Source: Brochothrix campestris (GTDB lineage Bacteria > Bacillota > Bacilli > Lactobacillales > Listeriaceae). Taken from it: a DNA stretch of 64,000 nucleotides. The position numbers and the translations under genes are program-made. Positions 51,100 to 59,234 of the stretch are shown here, piece after piece. Position 1 is the stretch's first letter. Each line of letters begins with the position of its first letter. The DNA lies in NCBI RefSeq assembly GCF_046058945.1, contig NZ_CP175511.1, positions 1,488,001 through 1,552,000 of the forward strand, written 5' to 3'. The notes beneath the pieces were generated by a model that saw nothing but the letters and a program-made list of their open reading frames with translations, made no database searches and was not told the origin of the DNA.

Positions 51100-53004
51100 T
51101 TATTGCGCATATTGCGACAAGTATTCCCAGCGTTCAAGTGTCTGTTCGCTCTCTTTTTCAGCCGCTTCAATCGCTTCACTAATTTGTTGAGCCGCTGTAT
51201 AATCCGCGCCTACCGCTTCTAATTGTTGACGTAAGTCTGTAACAGTCTCATCGAGTTGTTCAATTTTAGCTTCGATGCCATCCCACTCTTGTTGTTCTTT
51301 GTAGGTGAGGCTCTTTTTAATCGGTTCGTCCACTTGTTTTGTTTTCTTCGGTTTTGATCCGGCTGTTACCATTTTCTTTTTGTTCTCTGGTTTAACTGTG
51401 CCATACTCTTCTAACCACTCTGAATAGGTGCCTAAATACGGTGACACGCTACGATCTTCATTAAAGACCCACAATTTAGCCGCCACTTTATTGAGGAAAT
51501 AGCGATCATGGGAAACGGCAATAACAGTTCCTGTGAAGGTTTCAAGGTAGTTTTCAAGCACTGTTAAGGTCGTTGTATCCAAATCGTTAGTCGGCTCATC
51601 CAGTAAGAGCACGTTCGGTTGTGTCATTAACAGTTTAAGAAGGTAGAGACGTCGCTTTTCGCCCCCTGATAAACTTTTAATTAGTTTTCCGTGTTCACTT
51701 GGTGGGAACAGGAACGTTTCAAGCAATTGTGACACACTGACGCGTTCACCCTCGGCATTGACGACTGATTGGGCAATTTCCTCTAAGAAGCTAATGATGC
51801 GTTTGCTATCATCCAAGCCTTCATTATGCTGTGTATAGTATGCGACACGTACCGTTTGACCGACTTTTAAGGTACCTGATTCAGGTGTCAAACGACTTGC
51901 CAACATGTTAAGCAAAGTCGTCTTGCCGGAGCCGTTAAAGCCGGTAATACCAATGCGGTCGCCATTTTGTACAATTGCTGAGAAATCATGGAACAGCTCT
52001 TTATCATCGAATGTTTGACCGACATTCGATAGTTCGTAGACGTCTTTACCGAGGCGGCTTGTTTGGAGGCTAATGCTTAAGTCGACATCCTCATCGGCAT
52101 TTTTAACCACTTTTTCAATCTCCGAGAATCGGTCAATCCGTGCTTTTTGTTTCGTGCTACGTGCTTTAGCCCCTTGACGCATCCACGCTAGCTCATTGCG
52201 GTATAAATTGTTGGCCTTATTCATCTCACTGCGTTTTTGCTCTTCACGCAAGGCTTTATTTTCTAAATACACTTGATAATTACCATCGTAACGGTAGAGC
52301 TTTCCTTTATCGAGTTCAAAAATATGGTTCGTCGTTTGGTCGAGGAAATACCGGTCATGGGTAATCATTAACACTGCACCACGATAATTTTTGAGCGTAT
52401 CAGCGAGCCATTGAATCGACGGATAATCCAAGTGGTTGGTCGGTTCATCGAGTAATAATAAATCGGCTGGTTGTAATAACACTTGTGCGAGTCCTACGCG
52501 TTTAAGTTGGCCGCCTGATAGTTCACTAATTGATTGGTGAATGTTTTCAATGCCCAATTTGTTAAGGATCATTTCAGCACGGGTTTGTGTGTCCCAAGCG
52601 TTAGTTGATTCAACGGCTTCACTCGCCTTTTCAAACGCATGCTGCCATTTCTCATCTTCGGGATAAAGCATTAACCCATCCATCGCTGTTTGATACTGTT
52701 GCAAAGCGCGTAATTCAGGTGAATCCCCCACAAACATTTGCTGAATAATCGTTAAGTTATCATCCATTGATGGTTGTTGTTGTAAGTAATGAATGCGGTA
52801 ATCACGCGGATGCGTAATCTTCCCTGCATCTGGTGTATCGATGCCCGCAACCATTTTCATCAAGGTTGATTTTCCGGTGCCGTTAATACCGAGCAAGCCA
52901 CTGATTTCGCCTTCGTTCATGACAAACGAGAGGTCGTTAAAGAGGGCGCGTTCGCCGTATGTTTGTGATAACTTTTCAATTGTAATTTGTTTCAATGTCA
53001 ACAT
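51100..53004 (-). CDS. ABC-F family ATPase, Uup-like
   Basis: A 634-residue ABC-F protein. Cassette 1: GINGTGKST, LSGGQLKRVGLAQ, LLLDEPTNHLD; cassette 2: GFNGSGKTT, LSGGEKRRLYLLK, LLLDEPTNDLD. The linker contains WMRQGAKARSTKQKARIDRF. A C-terminal extension (about 555-634) of coiled-coil type with a KKSLTYKEQQEWDGIEAKIE segment is the Uup hallmark. It acts on ribosomes or branched DNA; the exact role is debated. It lies between fhs (20 bases) and the Nfu-like gene. Confidence 0.93.
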   Translation of the reverse strand: MLTLKQITIEKLSQTYGERALFNDLSFVMNEGEISGLLGINGTGKSTLMKMVAGIDTPDAGKITHPRDYRIHYLQQQPSMDDNLTIIQQMFVGDSPELRALQQYQTAMDGLMLYPEDEKWQHAFEKASEAVESTNAWDTQTRAEMILNKLGIENIHQSISELSGGQLKRVGLAQVLLQPADLLLLDEPTNHLDYPSIQWLADTLKNYRGAVLMITHDRYFLDQTTNHIFELDKGKLYRYDGNYQVYLENKALREEQKRSEMNKANNLYRNELAWMRQGAKARSTKQKARIDRFSEIEKVVKNADEDVDLSISLQTSRLGKDVYELSNVGQTFDDKELFHDFSAIVQNGDRIGITGFNGSGKTTLLNMLASRLTPESGTLKVGQTVRVAYYTQHNEGLDDSKRIISFLEEIAQSVVNAEGERVSVSQLLETFLFPPSEHGKLIKSLSGGEKRRLYLLKLLMTQPNVLLLDEPTNDLDTTTLTVLENYLETFTGTVIAVSHDRYFLNKVAAKLWVFNEDRSVSPYLGTYSEWLEEYGTVKPENKKKMVTAGSKPKKTKQVDEPIKKSLTYKEQQEWDGIEAKIEQLDETVTDLRQQLEAVGADYTAAQQISEAIEAAEKESEQTLERWEYLSQYAQ

Positions 53005-53024
53005 CCTTTTTTATCGTTTCATCC

Positions 53025-54701
53025 TTAGAAGAGCCCACTAATACGGCCACTATTATCAACATCCATGTCTAATGCAGCCGGGTGTTTTGGTAAACCTGGC
53101 ATTGTCATCACGTCACCGGTTAAAGCCACGATAAAACCTGCGCCCATTTTAGGAACAAATTCGCGAATCGTGATGATGAAATCGGTTGGTCGACCGACAC
53201 GTGTTGCATCATCGGACAATGAATATTGCGTTTTGGCCATACAGACTGGGTATTGATCCCATCCATGTTGTTTGAATTCGATTAATTGTTTGCGTGCTTT
53301 TGTTGTAAACTCGACGCCACTGCCGCCGTATACTTTTTGCACAATCGCTAAGATTTTTTCTTCAAGTGGTTGATTCGCTTCATAAATTGGACGGAAGGTA
53401 CTGGTAGTGGTTTCGATTGCTTCAACCACTTTTGCTGCTAAGTCTAAGCCACCTGCACCCCCTTTTTCCCAAACTTCCGTCAATGAATAATTGACGTTGT
53501 TAGCCTTGCACCAGTTTTCAAGTGCAGTCAGTTCGGCATCGCTGTCACCGCTAAAGCGGTTAATCGCTACCACAAACGGCACACCATACTGTTGCACGGT
53601 TTCGATATGTTTCGTTAAGTTAGCAAAACCCGCTTCTAGTGCGGTCACATCTTCTTGCGCCAAGTTTGTTTTTAGTGCCCCACCGTGTAGTTTCAAGGCA
53701 CGAATTGTTGCGACAATCACAATGGCATCAGGCGCTTTGCCAAGTTGAGGCACTTTAATATCTAAAAATTTCTCAGCACCAAGGTCGGCACCAAAGCCCG
53801 CTTCTGTAACCGTGTAATCGGCTAAATGGAGGGCTGATTTTGTTGCCATAATACTGTTACAACCGTGGGCAATATTGGCAAATGGCCCACCATGTACTAA
53901 GGCTGGTGTATGTTCGAGCGTCTGTACAAGATTTGGTTTCAATGCATCTTTTAAGAGGACGGTTAACGCCCCTTCAGCACCGATGTCTTTCGCTGTAATC
54001 GGTTGTTTAGCATAGTTATAACCAACGACAATCGCACCGATACGTCGTTTAAGGTCATCAATATCACGAGCTAGGCAAATGATGGCCATTATTTCCGACG
54101 CCACAGTAATATCAAACCCATCTTGGCGAGGCACGCCTTGAAACGGCCCACCTAAGCCAATCACCACTTGGCGTAAGGCACGATCATTGAGATCGACCAC
54201 TCGTTTCCATACGATACGACGGGCATCGATTTGACGTTCGTTACCTTGTTGGATATGGTTGTCTAACATCGCTGCTAAAAGGTTATTAGCTGAAGTAATC
54301 GCATGAAAATCACCTGTAAAATGCAGGTTGATGTCTTCCATTGGAATTACTTGAGCATAACCGCCACCTGTGGCACCACCTTTGAGGCCAAAGACAGGTC
54401 CGAGTGATGGCTCACGTAAGGCAATCATCGTTTGATGACCACTTTTCGTTAAGGCATCACCTAAGCCAACAGTAACGGTTGACTTGCCTTCGCCGGCGGC
54501 TGTTGGATTGATGGCGGTAACTAAAATCAGTTTTCCGGCTGTCGTTTCTTCTTCAATCCGCGTTAACGCGTCATATGTTAATTTCGCTTTATACTTACCG
54601 TAAAGTTCGAGATCGTCCTCACTTAAACCAACCTTTTTTGCTACCGCTAAAATCGAATCTAAATGAGCTTCTTGCGCAATTTGAATGTCTGATGCTACCA
54701 T
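53025..54701 (-). CDS. fhs: Formate-tetrahydrofolate ligase
   Basis: A 558-residue enzyme from the ATG at 54701, which has GGGGGA 7 bases upstream; an in-frame ATG at 54716 lacks one. Motifs: TAINPTAAGEGKSTVTVGLGDAL (P-loop), REPSLGPVFGLKGGATGGGYAQV, FTGDFHAI, TEAGFGADLGAEKF and TGDVMTMPGLPKHPAA. It makes 10-formyl-THF from formate, THF and ATP. It is the first gene of the one-carbon operon, preceded by a long structured-looking leader. Confidence 0.96.
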   Translation of the reverse strand: MVASDIQIAQEAHLDSILAVAKKVGLSEDDLELYGKYKAKLTYDALTRIEEETTAGKLILVTAINPTAAGEGKSTVTVGLGDALTKSGHQTMIALREPSLGPVFGLKGGATGGGYAQVIPMEDINLHFTGDFHAITSANNLLAAMLDNHIQQGNERQIDARRIVWKRVVDLNDRALRQVVIGLGGPFQGVPRQDGFDITVASEIMAIICLARDIDDLKRRIGAIVVGYNYAKQPITAKDIGAEGALTVLLKDALKPNLVQTLEHTPALVHGGPFANIAHGCNSIMATKSALHLADYTVTEAGFGADLGAEKFLDIKVPQLGKAPDAIVIVATIRALKLHGGALKTNLAQEDVTALEAGFANLTKHIETVQQYGVPFVVAINRFSGDSDAELTALENWCKANNVNYSLTEVWEKGGAGGLDLAAKVVEAIETTTSTFRPIYEANQPLEEKILAIVQKVYGGSGVEFTTKARKQLIEFKQHGWDQYPVCMAKTQYSLSDDATRVGRPTDFIITIREFVPKMGAGFIVALTGDVMTMPGLPKHPAALDMDVDNSGRISGLF

Positions 54702-54716
54702 GCTAAATTCCCCCAT

Positions 54717-55173
54717 TGTTGTGTATTTTTAGTGAGCTTACAGGTGGTACATGTCTTACTTACGTCAGTCCTTCGAGCTACGTGCCAATACTAGTCGTAC
54801 TGTTTAAGCATCCATCGTAGTGAGTCGTCCGTTCATAATACAAGTGTTGCCAACGCTGTTTCTAGTGGGTTTGATGATATGTTGCAACTGTTTCAGAAAC
54901 AGTTGGCTAATTTGCCAAGATAGCAACAGGTGTTGGTCTCAGTCGGCATTTCACTACTCTTCTATATTAACATGTATAAGCAGTAGATAAAACATAAATG
55001 GACGAATCTTCTGCTTTTAGCATCGGTCCTTTTCGTTCTCGCTTTAGCCTTCCATTCGTTCAAAAACAGTTTTTATGAAAGGAAAAACGGTTAAAATCAC
55101 TTGTTTGAGCTCGTCTTTTTAATTTTATTTCAATCAATGGTATAATAACGATATTAAGCAAGGAGGTGTCATT
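54717..55173. other. Long untranslated region upstream of fhs, with a 21-bp palindrome
   Basis: 457 bases between divergent fhs and the glutaredoxin gene. CAACTGTTTC-A-GAAACAGTTG (54885-54905) is a perfect palindrome with no T-run, so it is not a terminator. Several shorter hairpins follow on the minus strand. The right end carries the glutaredoxin promoter region (TATAAT at about 55141). No match to the known THF riboswitch pattern is apparent. Confidence 0.45.
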
Positions 55174-55443
55174 ATGTCTAAAAATGTTTTAATGTTAACG
55201 CAAACTGTTTGTCCTTATTGCGATCGTGCCAAAGTTGTTTTAAACGGTGCACTTGAAGGCGACTATAACGACCATATCGAATTCATCAACCGTGAGGATC
55301 AACCTGAACGTTTTGCTGAATTGCGTGCTAAATATGAATTTTTAACAGTACCAACATTTATCGATTTGACGACTGGCGACGTTTTAAGCGACTCTCAAGC
55401 CGCTACGATTGTGCCATTCATGGAAGAACATATCGCCTTATAA
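55174..55443 (+). CDS. Glutaredoxin-family protein
   Basis: An 89-residue thioredoxin-fold protein with the redox motif CPYC (TVCPYCDRAKVVL, residues about 12-18) and a cis-proline loop TVPTF followed by IDLTTGDVLS. It reduces disulfides or mixed thiols; many Firmicutes lack glutathione, so the partner thiol could be bacillithiol or protein. AGGAGGTG precedes the ATG; a bidirectional terminator follows. Confidence 0.92.
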   Translation: MSKNVLMLTQTVCPYCDRAKVVLNGALEGDYNDHIEFINREDQPERFAELRAKYEFLTVPTFIDLTTGDVLSDSQAATIVPFMEEHIAL

Positions 55444-55447
55444 AAAC

Positions 55448-55478
55448 AAAAAAGATAGCAATTATTGCTATCTTTTTT
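55448..55478 (+). terminator. Bidirectional terminator between glutaredoxin and mntR
   Basis: A near-perfect palindrome AAAAAAGATAGCAAT / ATTGCTATCTTTTTT, with T-runs on both strands. Confidence 0.9.
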
Positions 55479-55486
55479 GTTTGCCT

Positions 55487-55897
55487 TTATTTAGTTTCCT
55501 TATTTATAATAGCAGTTGTCACATCCGGGTGATTTTCCAGATAGGTTACGAGGTTGCCAATCGCATTAATCGAGTCCCAACTTAAGTGATGTTCAATGCC
55601 TTCAACATCCTTATAGGCTTGGTCTTTATCGACGCCAAGATTTAATAAAAAACGTTCTAATAACGCGTGACGTTCGACTAATTTTTTACCCATTTTTTTA
55701 CCTTGAGGTGTTAAAATCAATCCACGGTATTTTTCATAAATAAGGTACGCATCCTTATCGAGCTTCTGAACCATTTTTGTAACAGAGGACGGGTGTACAT
55801 TTAAACTATCTGCTATATCTGAAACCCGGGCATAGCCTTTTTGTTCTATCAATAGATAAATTTGTTCTATATAATCTTCCATACTTGGCGTAGTCAT
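55487..55897 (-). CDS. mntR: Manganese-dependent regulator MntR (DtxR family)
   Basis: A 136-residue protein from the ATG at 55897 (GGAGG eight bases upstream). The N-terminal TPSMEDYIEQIYLLIEQKGYARVSDIADSLNVHPSSVTKMVQKL is the MntR helix-turn-helix with metal-ligand Asp/Glu at the start (motif split here as PSMEDYIEQIYLL and VHPSSVTKMVQKL). GLILTPQGKKMGKKLVERH and EGIEHHLSWD carry further metal ligands (His, Glu). It represses Mn uptake when Mn is high. Gene position as in Listeria lmo1878. Confidence 0.95.
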   Translation of the reverse strand: MTTPSMEDYIEQIYLLIEQKGYARVSDIADSLNVHPSSVTKMVQKLDKDAYLIYEKYRGLILTPQGKKMGKKLVERHALLERFLLNLGVDKDQAYKDVEGIEHHLSWDSINAIGNLVTYLENHPDVTTAIINKETK

Positions 55898-56036
55898 TAA
55901 AAATCCCTCCAATGCGATGATAACTTATACTAATATTGTACACCAATCAAAATGTTTTCGCAAAGACAAACTTTTTCCTGCGAGTCAAACAAAAGCTGAC
56001 TTAGTCACATCGATTTGCTATAGTAAAAGCTAAAAG

Positions 56037-56065
56037 TTGACCTCGTTGTTAATTTAGGCTATATT
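56037..56065 (+). promoter_or_regulatory. Promoter of the cold-shock gene
   Basis: TTGACC (56037-56042), 17-base spacer, TATATT (56060-56065). It leaves an untranslated leader of about 55 bases before the cspD ATG. Confidence 0.7.
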
Positions 56066-56126
56066 CGTAGTATAAAGTGGCTATCAATGATATCCATTTA
56101 TCGCTAAAATTGGGGAGGCTTTTATC

Positions 56127-56333
56127 ATGTATGTTGGTAAAGTAAAATGGTTCAATAATGAACAAGGCTACGGCTTTTTAGAAACTGATAAGGGTGACGA
56201 TGTGTTTGTTCATTTTACAGCTATTCAAGTAGAAGGCTTTAAATCACTCGATGAAGGTCAAGCTGTCACCTTTGACATTATTGAAGGTACCCGTGGCCCC
56301 CAAGCAGCTAATGTCATTAAAACCGATAATTAA
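56127..56333 (+). CDS. cspD: Cold-shock protein (CspA family)
   Basis: A 68-residue OB-fold RNA chaperone. The RNP1 motif GYGFLETD and RNP2 DVFVHF are present, with GKVKWFNNEQ at the start and GPQAANV at the end. It binds single-stranded RNA and melts structures at low temperature, relevant for psychrotrophs. GGGGAGG precedes the ATG. Symbol taken from the Listeria gene in the same position. Confidence 0.95.
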   Translation: MYVGKVKWFNNEQGYGFLETDKGDDVFVHFTAIQVEGFKSLDEGQAVTFDIIEGTRGPQAANVIKTDN

Positions 56334-56469
56334 ATACGTATGATGTGCCTTTGTCTGTATAGACGAGCGCAAATTCTCCATCTATATCATACCAGAATGG
56401 CAGTGACTGGCGAAAGTCGGCTGCCTTTTTTCATATGCTCTTGAAAATTCTGATGGAAACAATCGACAA

Positions 56470-56665
56470 GTTCGGTCGTTCCAATTTCTACAGTTCTATC
56501 CAGGGGACTTCATTTTTATTCCTCCAGTTCCATCAGCTAACAGCTCGTAAATTTCAAGTTCTCTATTTGCGATGGTGAAAAATCGCAACGACGGGAAATA
56601 GTCGCCTTTTTGCTTCCAAGTTGTTTGCTCCTACTGGGGGACTTCACTTTTATTTTAGGAGGGGT
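56470..56665 (-). repeat. Dispersed repeat copy R4 (minus orientation)
   Basis: On the minus strand: AAAATAAAAGTGAAGTCCCC, CAACTTGGAAGC, hairpin GGCGAC / GTCG with loop TATTTCCC (56589-56606), a second hairpin TTGCGAT / ATCGCAA (56567-56588), ATTTACGAGCTGTTAGCTGA, TGGAACTGGAGGAATAAAAA. It is antisense to cspD and rnhA and ends at the rnhA ribosome site. The remainder of 56334-56469 may be a further diverged unit. Confidence 0.65.
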
Positions 56666-56669
56666 TTTG

Positions 56670-57068
56670 ATGATCAAACTCTATGTCGATGGTGCCAGTG
56701 CTGGCAATCCGGGGGCAAGTGGTGTCGGTGTCGTTATTTTGGTTAACGGCTCGCAGCGGCAATTGAGTCACGCACTTGGCTGTCACAACAATCACGAGGC
56801 AGAATTTTTGGCTGTGATTTGGGGACTCGAACAATGCCAAGACTTTGGCACCAATCACACGCTCCAGCTCTGCTCTGATTCACAAGCCGTCATTGCTGCA
56901 ATTAATAAACGCTACGCTAAAAAAGCACCATATGCCGACTACATAGACCGCATTTTAACGCTACTTGATGCCTATCCACTTGTGTTTTGTACGTGGTTAC
57001 CACGGGCACAAAATAAGAAAGCTGATCAATTGGCGCGTTCAGCCATCAACACACTAAAAAAACCGTAA
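56670..57068 (+). CDS. rnhA: RNase H family protein (type I)
   Basis: A 132-residue RNase HI-like domain from the ATG at 56670 with AGGAGGGG upstream; the longer frame from 56610 reads through repeat R4. Catalytic carboxylates: Asp in KLYVDGASAGNPGASG, Glu in NHEAEFLAVIWG, Asp in LQLCSDSQAVI and Asp in QNKKADQLARSA. It cuts RNA in RNA-DNA hybrids. It is the short form without an N-terminal binding domain, like Listeria lmo1880. Confidence 0.92.
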   Translation: MIKLYVDGASAGNPGASGVGVVILVNGSQRQLSHALGCHNNHEAEFLAVIWGLEQCQDFGTNHTLQLCSDSQAVIAAINKRYAKKAPYADYIDRILTLLDAYPLVFCTWLPRAQNKKADQLARSAINTLKKP

Positions 57069-57100
57069 CAGCCACCTATTCAGGTGCTGTTACGGTTTTT
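57055..57100 (+). terminator. Bidirectional terminator between rnhA and YrvL-like gene
   Basis: AAAAAACCGTAACAGC and GCTGTTACGGTTTTTT arms with an inner CACCT / AGGTG stem. It begins inside the last codons of rnhA and reaches the last codons of the converging gene. Confidence 0.9.
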
Positions 57101-57458
57101 TATCGTCCAATGCATATTCGAAGGCTGCAAAAAGCAGCCCAACAATCACAAGCGTCAGTGGCGTTAACTCAACCGATGACATTAAATAATCGGCGCAGAC
57201 AATTGTAACCGTATTTTCAATAACATACCAAATCACACGCCAGCGGCGGCCAACGAAACGACCGATGGCTTGAAACGGAAGATAGGTTAAAAGGTCAAGA
57301 AGAACAACCAAGCCAATAAAGGCTACCATTGCACCCTTTGATTCATACTTGATGCCTGCAAAATTCAAAACACCTAACATTAAACCAAAAATAAGAGCAC
57401 CGAGTAGTAAAACGATGACAATCACAATGGCTACTTCAAACAGTTTCTCTCGTTTCAC
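57090..57458 (-). CDS. YrvL-like integral membrane protein
   Basis: A 122-residue protein with four membrane helices (for example VIVIVLLLGALIFGLMLGVL and LTLVIVGLLFAAFEYAL) and a basic loop GRFVGRRWRVIWYVIENT. The layout resembles the YrvL family, regulatory membrane proteins described in Bacillus, but the call is by pattern only. It starts 13 bases downstream of the exonuclease gene on the same strand. Confidence 0.6.
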   Translation of the reverse strand: MKREKLFEVAIVIVIVLLLGALIFGLMLGVLNFAGIKYESKGAMVAFIGLVVLLDLLTYLPFQAIGRFVGRRWRVIWYVIENTVTIVCADYLMSSVELTPLTLVIVGLLFAAFEYALDDKKP

Positions 57459-57471
57459 AATAGCCTCCTAA

Positions 57472-58353
57472 TTAAGCGAGTAATTTGGCCAATTCACGTC
57501 GCACCACTTTCAAACCATAATAATCACAAATACCTAAACTGTCTTCACTAAAGCCACGGTAAAATAAATCGGCTAAATTGACAGTAATCGGCACCTTAAT
57601 ATGAATTTCAGCCAACTGTAATGACATTTTCAACATTTCGAGATCGGTTTGAATTTTTGTCATCTGCCCTTTTGGTAGTTCTGTGACATGATCAATCACA
57701 GTTTTTACATCACCGTATGTTTTGATTAAGGTTGTGGCTGTTTTTTCACCGATACCCTTAACGCCAGGATAACCGTCGGCTGTATCCCCCATAAACGCTT
57801 TTAAGTCGATTAATTGTTTAGGTTGGATTTCCCATTCGTTCACAAATGTGATGGGATCATATTTTTTATAGTTGCCATAGCCCTTTTGTAAAATCCAAAC
57901 ATCGGTATCAGTATCGACAAGTTGTAAAATATCTTTATCGCCCGTCACGATTGTCGTATGCACACCTTCGTGGCGGTAATGATCAGCTAGGGTTCCTAAA
58001 CAATCATCCGCCTCATAGCCTTGGCAACTAATGTTAACAAAACCGAGGGCATCTGCAATTTCCTTCGCATAATCAAACTGTGGAATTAATTCGGCTGGCG
58101 GTGCAGAACGATGTGCCTTGTACTCGCCCCACATCTCATTGCGGAACGTGCCGCCTCCTAAATCCCAACAAACCCCCACATAATCCGATTGATGCTCATC
58201 AATTGCGGTTAAAAGATGTTTCACAAAACCTTGCACACCATTAGTCGGCACGCCGGCCTCGTTATACATAAATTGGTTTGAAACTGCTGTGGCATAAAAG
58301 GCGCGGAATAGTAACGCCATCCCATCGACCAACAGTACTTTTTTCTTTTCCAA
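57472..58353 (-). CDS. 5'-3' exonuclease (FEN family, YpcP-like)
   Basis: A 293-residue stand-alone flap nuclease like the N-terminal domain of DNA polymerase I. KVLLVDGMALLFRAFYA starts the domain (first metal Asp), YEADDCLGTLADHY and VTGDKDILQLVD carry the central metal carboxylates, and FMGDTADGYPGVKGIGEKTATTLI is the helix-hairpin-helix region. It removes RNA primers and flaps. It matches Listeria lmo1881. Confidence 0.93.
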   Translation of the reverse strand: MEKKKVLLVDGMALLFRAFYATAVSNQFMYNEAGVPTNGVQGFVKHLLTAIDEHQSDYVGVCWDLGGGTFRNEMWGEYKAHRSAPPAELIPQFDYAKEIADALGFVNISCQGYEADDCLGTLADHYRHEGVHTTIVTGDKDILQLVDTDTDVWILQKGYGNYKKYDPITFVNEWEIQPKQLIDLKAFMGDTADGYPGVKGIGEKTATTLIKTYGDVKTVIDHVTELPKGQMTKIQTDLEMLKMSLQLAEIHIKVPITVNLADLFYRGFSEDSLGICDYYGLKVVRRELAKLLA

Positions 58354-58438
58354 AGATAGTCACTTCCTTTACGATTAAACGACTGATAGCCAGATTATGA
58401 CACTGATCGTATCAACCTGGCTATCTCGCTCATTCTAT

Positions 58439-59020
58439 TTAAATATCAGCTGGTGCAAAAATGACGCGACCCTCTTCAAATTTTTCAATTCGTGCTAATG
58501 AGACCATCTTCATCCCTTGATCAACGAGTAATGCTCGTCCTGGTTGGAATGTTTTTTCGATTACAATTCCGATACCAGCAATTTTAGCGCCGGCTTGATC
58601 CACTAATGATTTCAAACCGAGGGCTGCTTGCCCATTTGCCAAGAAGTCATCGATGATTAAAATAACGTCGTCTTTTTCAATGAAGTTTTTCGAAACAGCA
58701 ATTTCATTCACTGTTTGTTTCGTGTAAGAACGAACCTCAGCAGTATATAAGCCGTCAGTTAATGTTAATGATTTGCTCTTACGTCCGAATACGACCGGTA
58801 CGCCCATTTCTAAACCAGTCATAACAGCTGGTGCAATGCCTGAAGATTCTAATGTTAAGATACGTGTAACACCCATGTCTTTAAAGGCTGTTGCAAAGGC
58901 TTTACCCACGCCTGCCATTAATACGGGGTCAATTTGATGGTTTAAAAAAGCATCTACCTTCAAAATGTCGTCGCCAATAACCTTACCACTTTCAAGAATC
59001 TTTGTTTCTAGTTGTTTCAC
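58439..59020 (-). CDS. xpt: Xanthine phosphoribosyltransferase
   Basis: A 193-residue enzyme. The PRPP-binding loop VILIIDDFLANGQAALGL, the hood region GKAFATAFKDMGVTRILTLESSG and VVFGRKSKSLTL are the Xpt signature. It makes XMP from xanthine and PRPP. The start is GTG behind AGGGGGC. No purine riboswitch was found in the 5' region, unlike the Bacillus xpt gene; an extended -10 TGATATAAT (near 59054-59062) and a hairpin ACTAACGC / GCGTTAGT (59088-59111) lie upstream. An inverted repeat after the gene (58388-58426) lacks a T-run. Confidence 0.95.
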   Translation of the reverse strand: MKQLETKILESGKVIGDDILKVDAFLNHQIDPVLMAGVGKAFATAFKDMGVTRILTLESSGIAPAVMTGLEMGVPVVFGRKSKSLTLTDGLYTAEVRSYTKQTVNEIAVSKNFIEKDDVILIIDDFLANGQAALGLKSLVDQAGAKIAGIGIVIEKTFQPGRALLVDQGMKMVSLARIEKFEEGRVIFAPADI

Positions 59021-59167
59021 AAAAAAAGCCCCCTATAGATTGAATTTATCTTTTATTATATCATAAACGACATGCGTTTGAATAGATACTAACGCAATAA
59101 GGGGCGTTAGTGCACTATGCCGTTTCGAGAAATGCACAACAAAACACCCAACAGCTTCGCTTTCAGC

Positions 59168-59211
59168 AAAAAAACCGTGCGTTCTTCCTACTTAAAGAAG
59201 AGTCACGGTTT
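59168..59211 (-). terminator. Terminator after ilvE
   Basis: AAACCGTG / CACGGTTT outer arms with an inner GAAGA-TCTTC stem and seven T on the minus strand, 24 bases past the ilvE stop. Confidence 0.85.
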
Positions 59212-59234
59212 ACTTATCATAAATAAAAAAGTTC

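Noticed and set aside
54717..54970. THF riboswitch upstream of fhs
   Set aside because: The conserved core sequences of that class could not be found in the leader.
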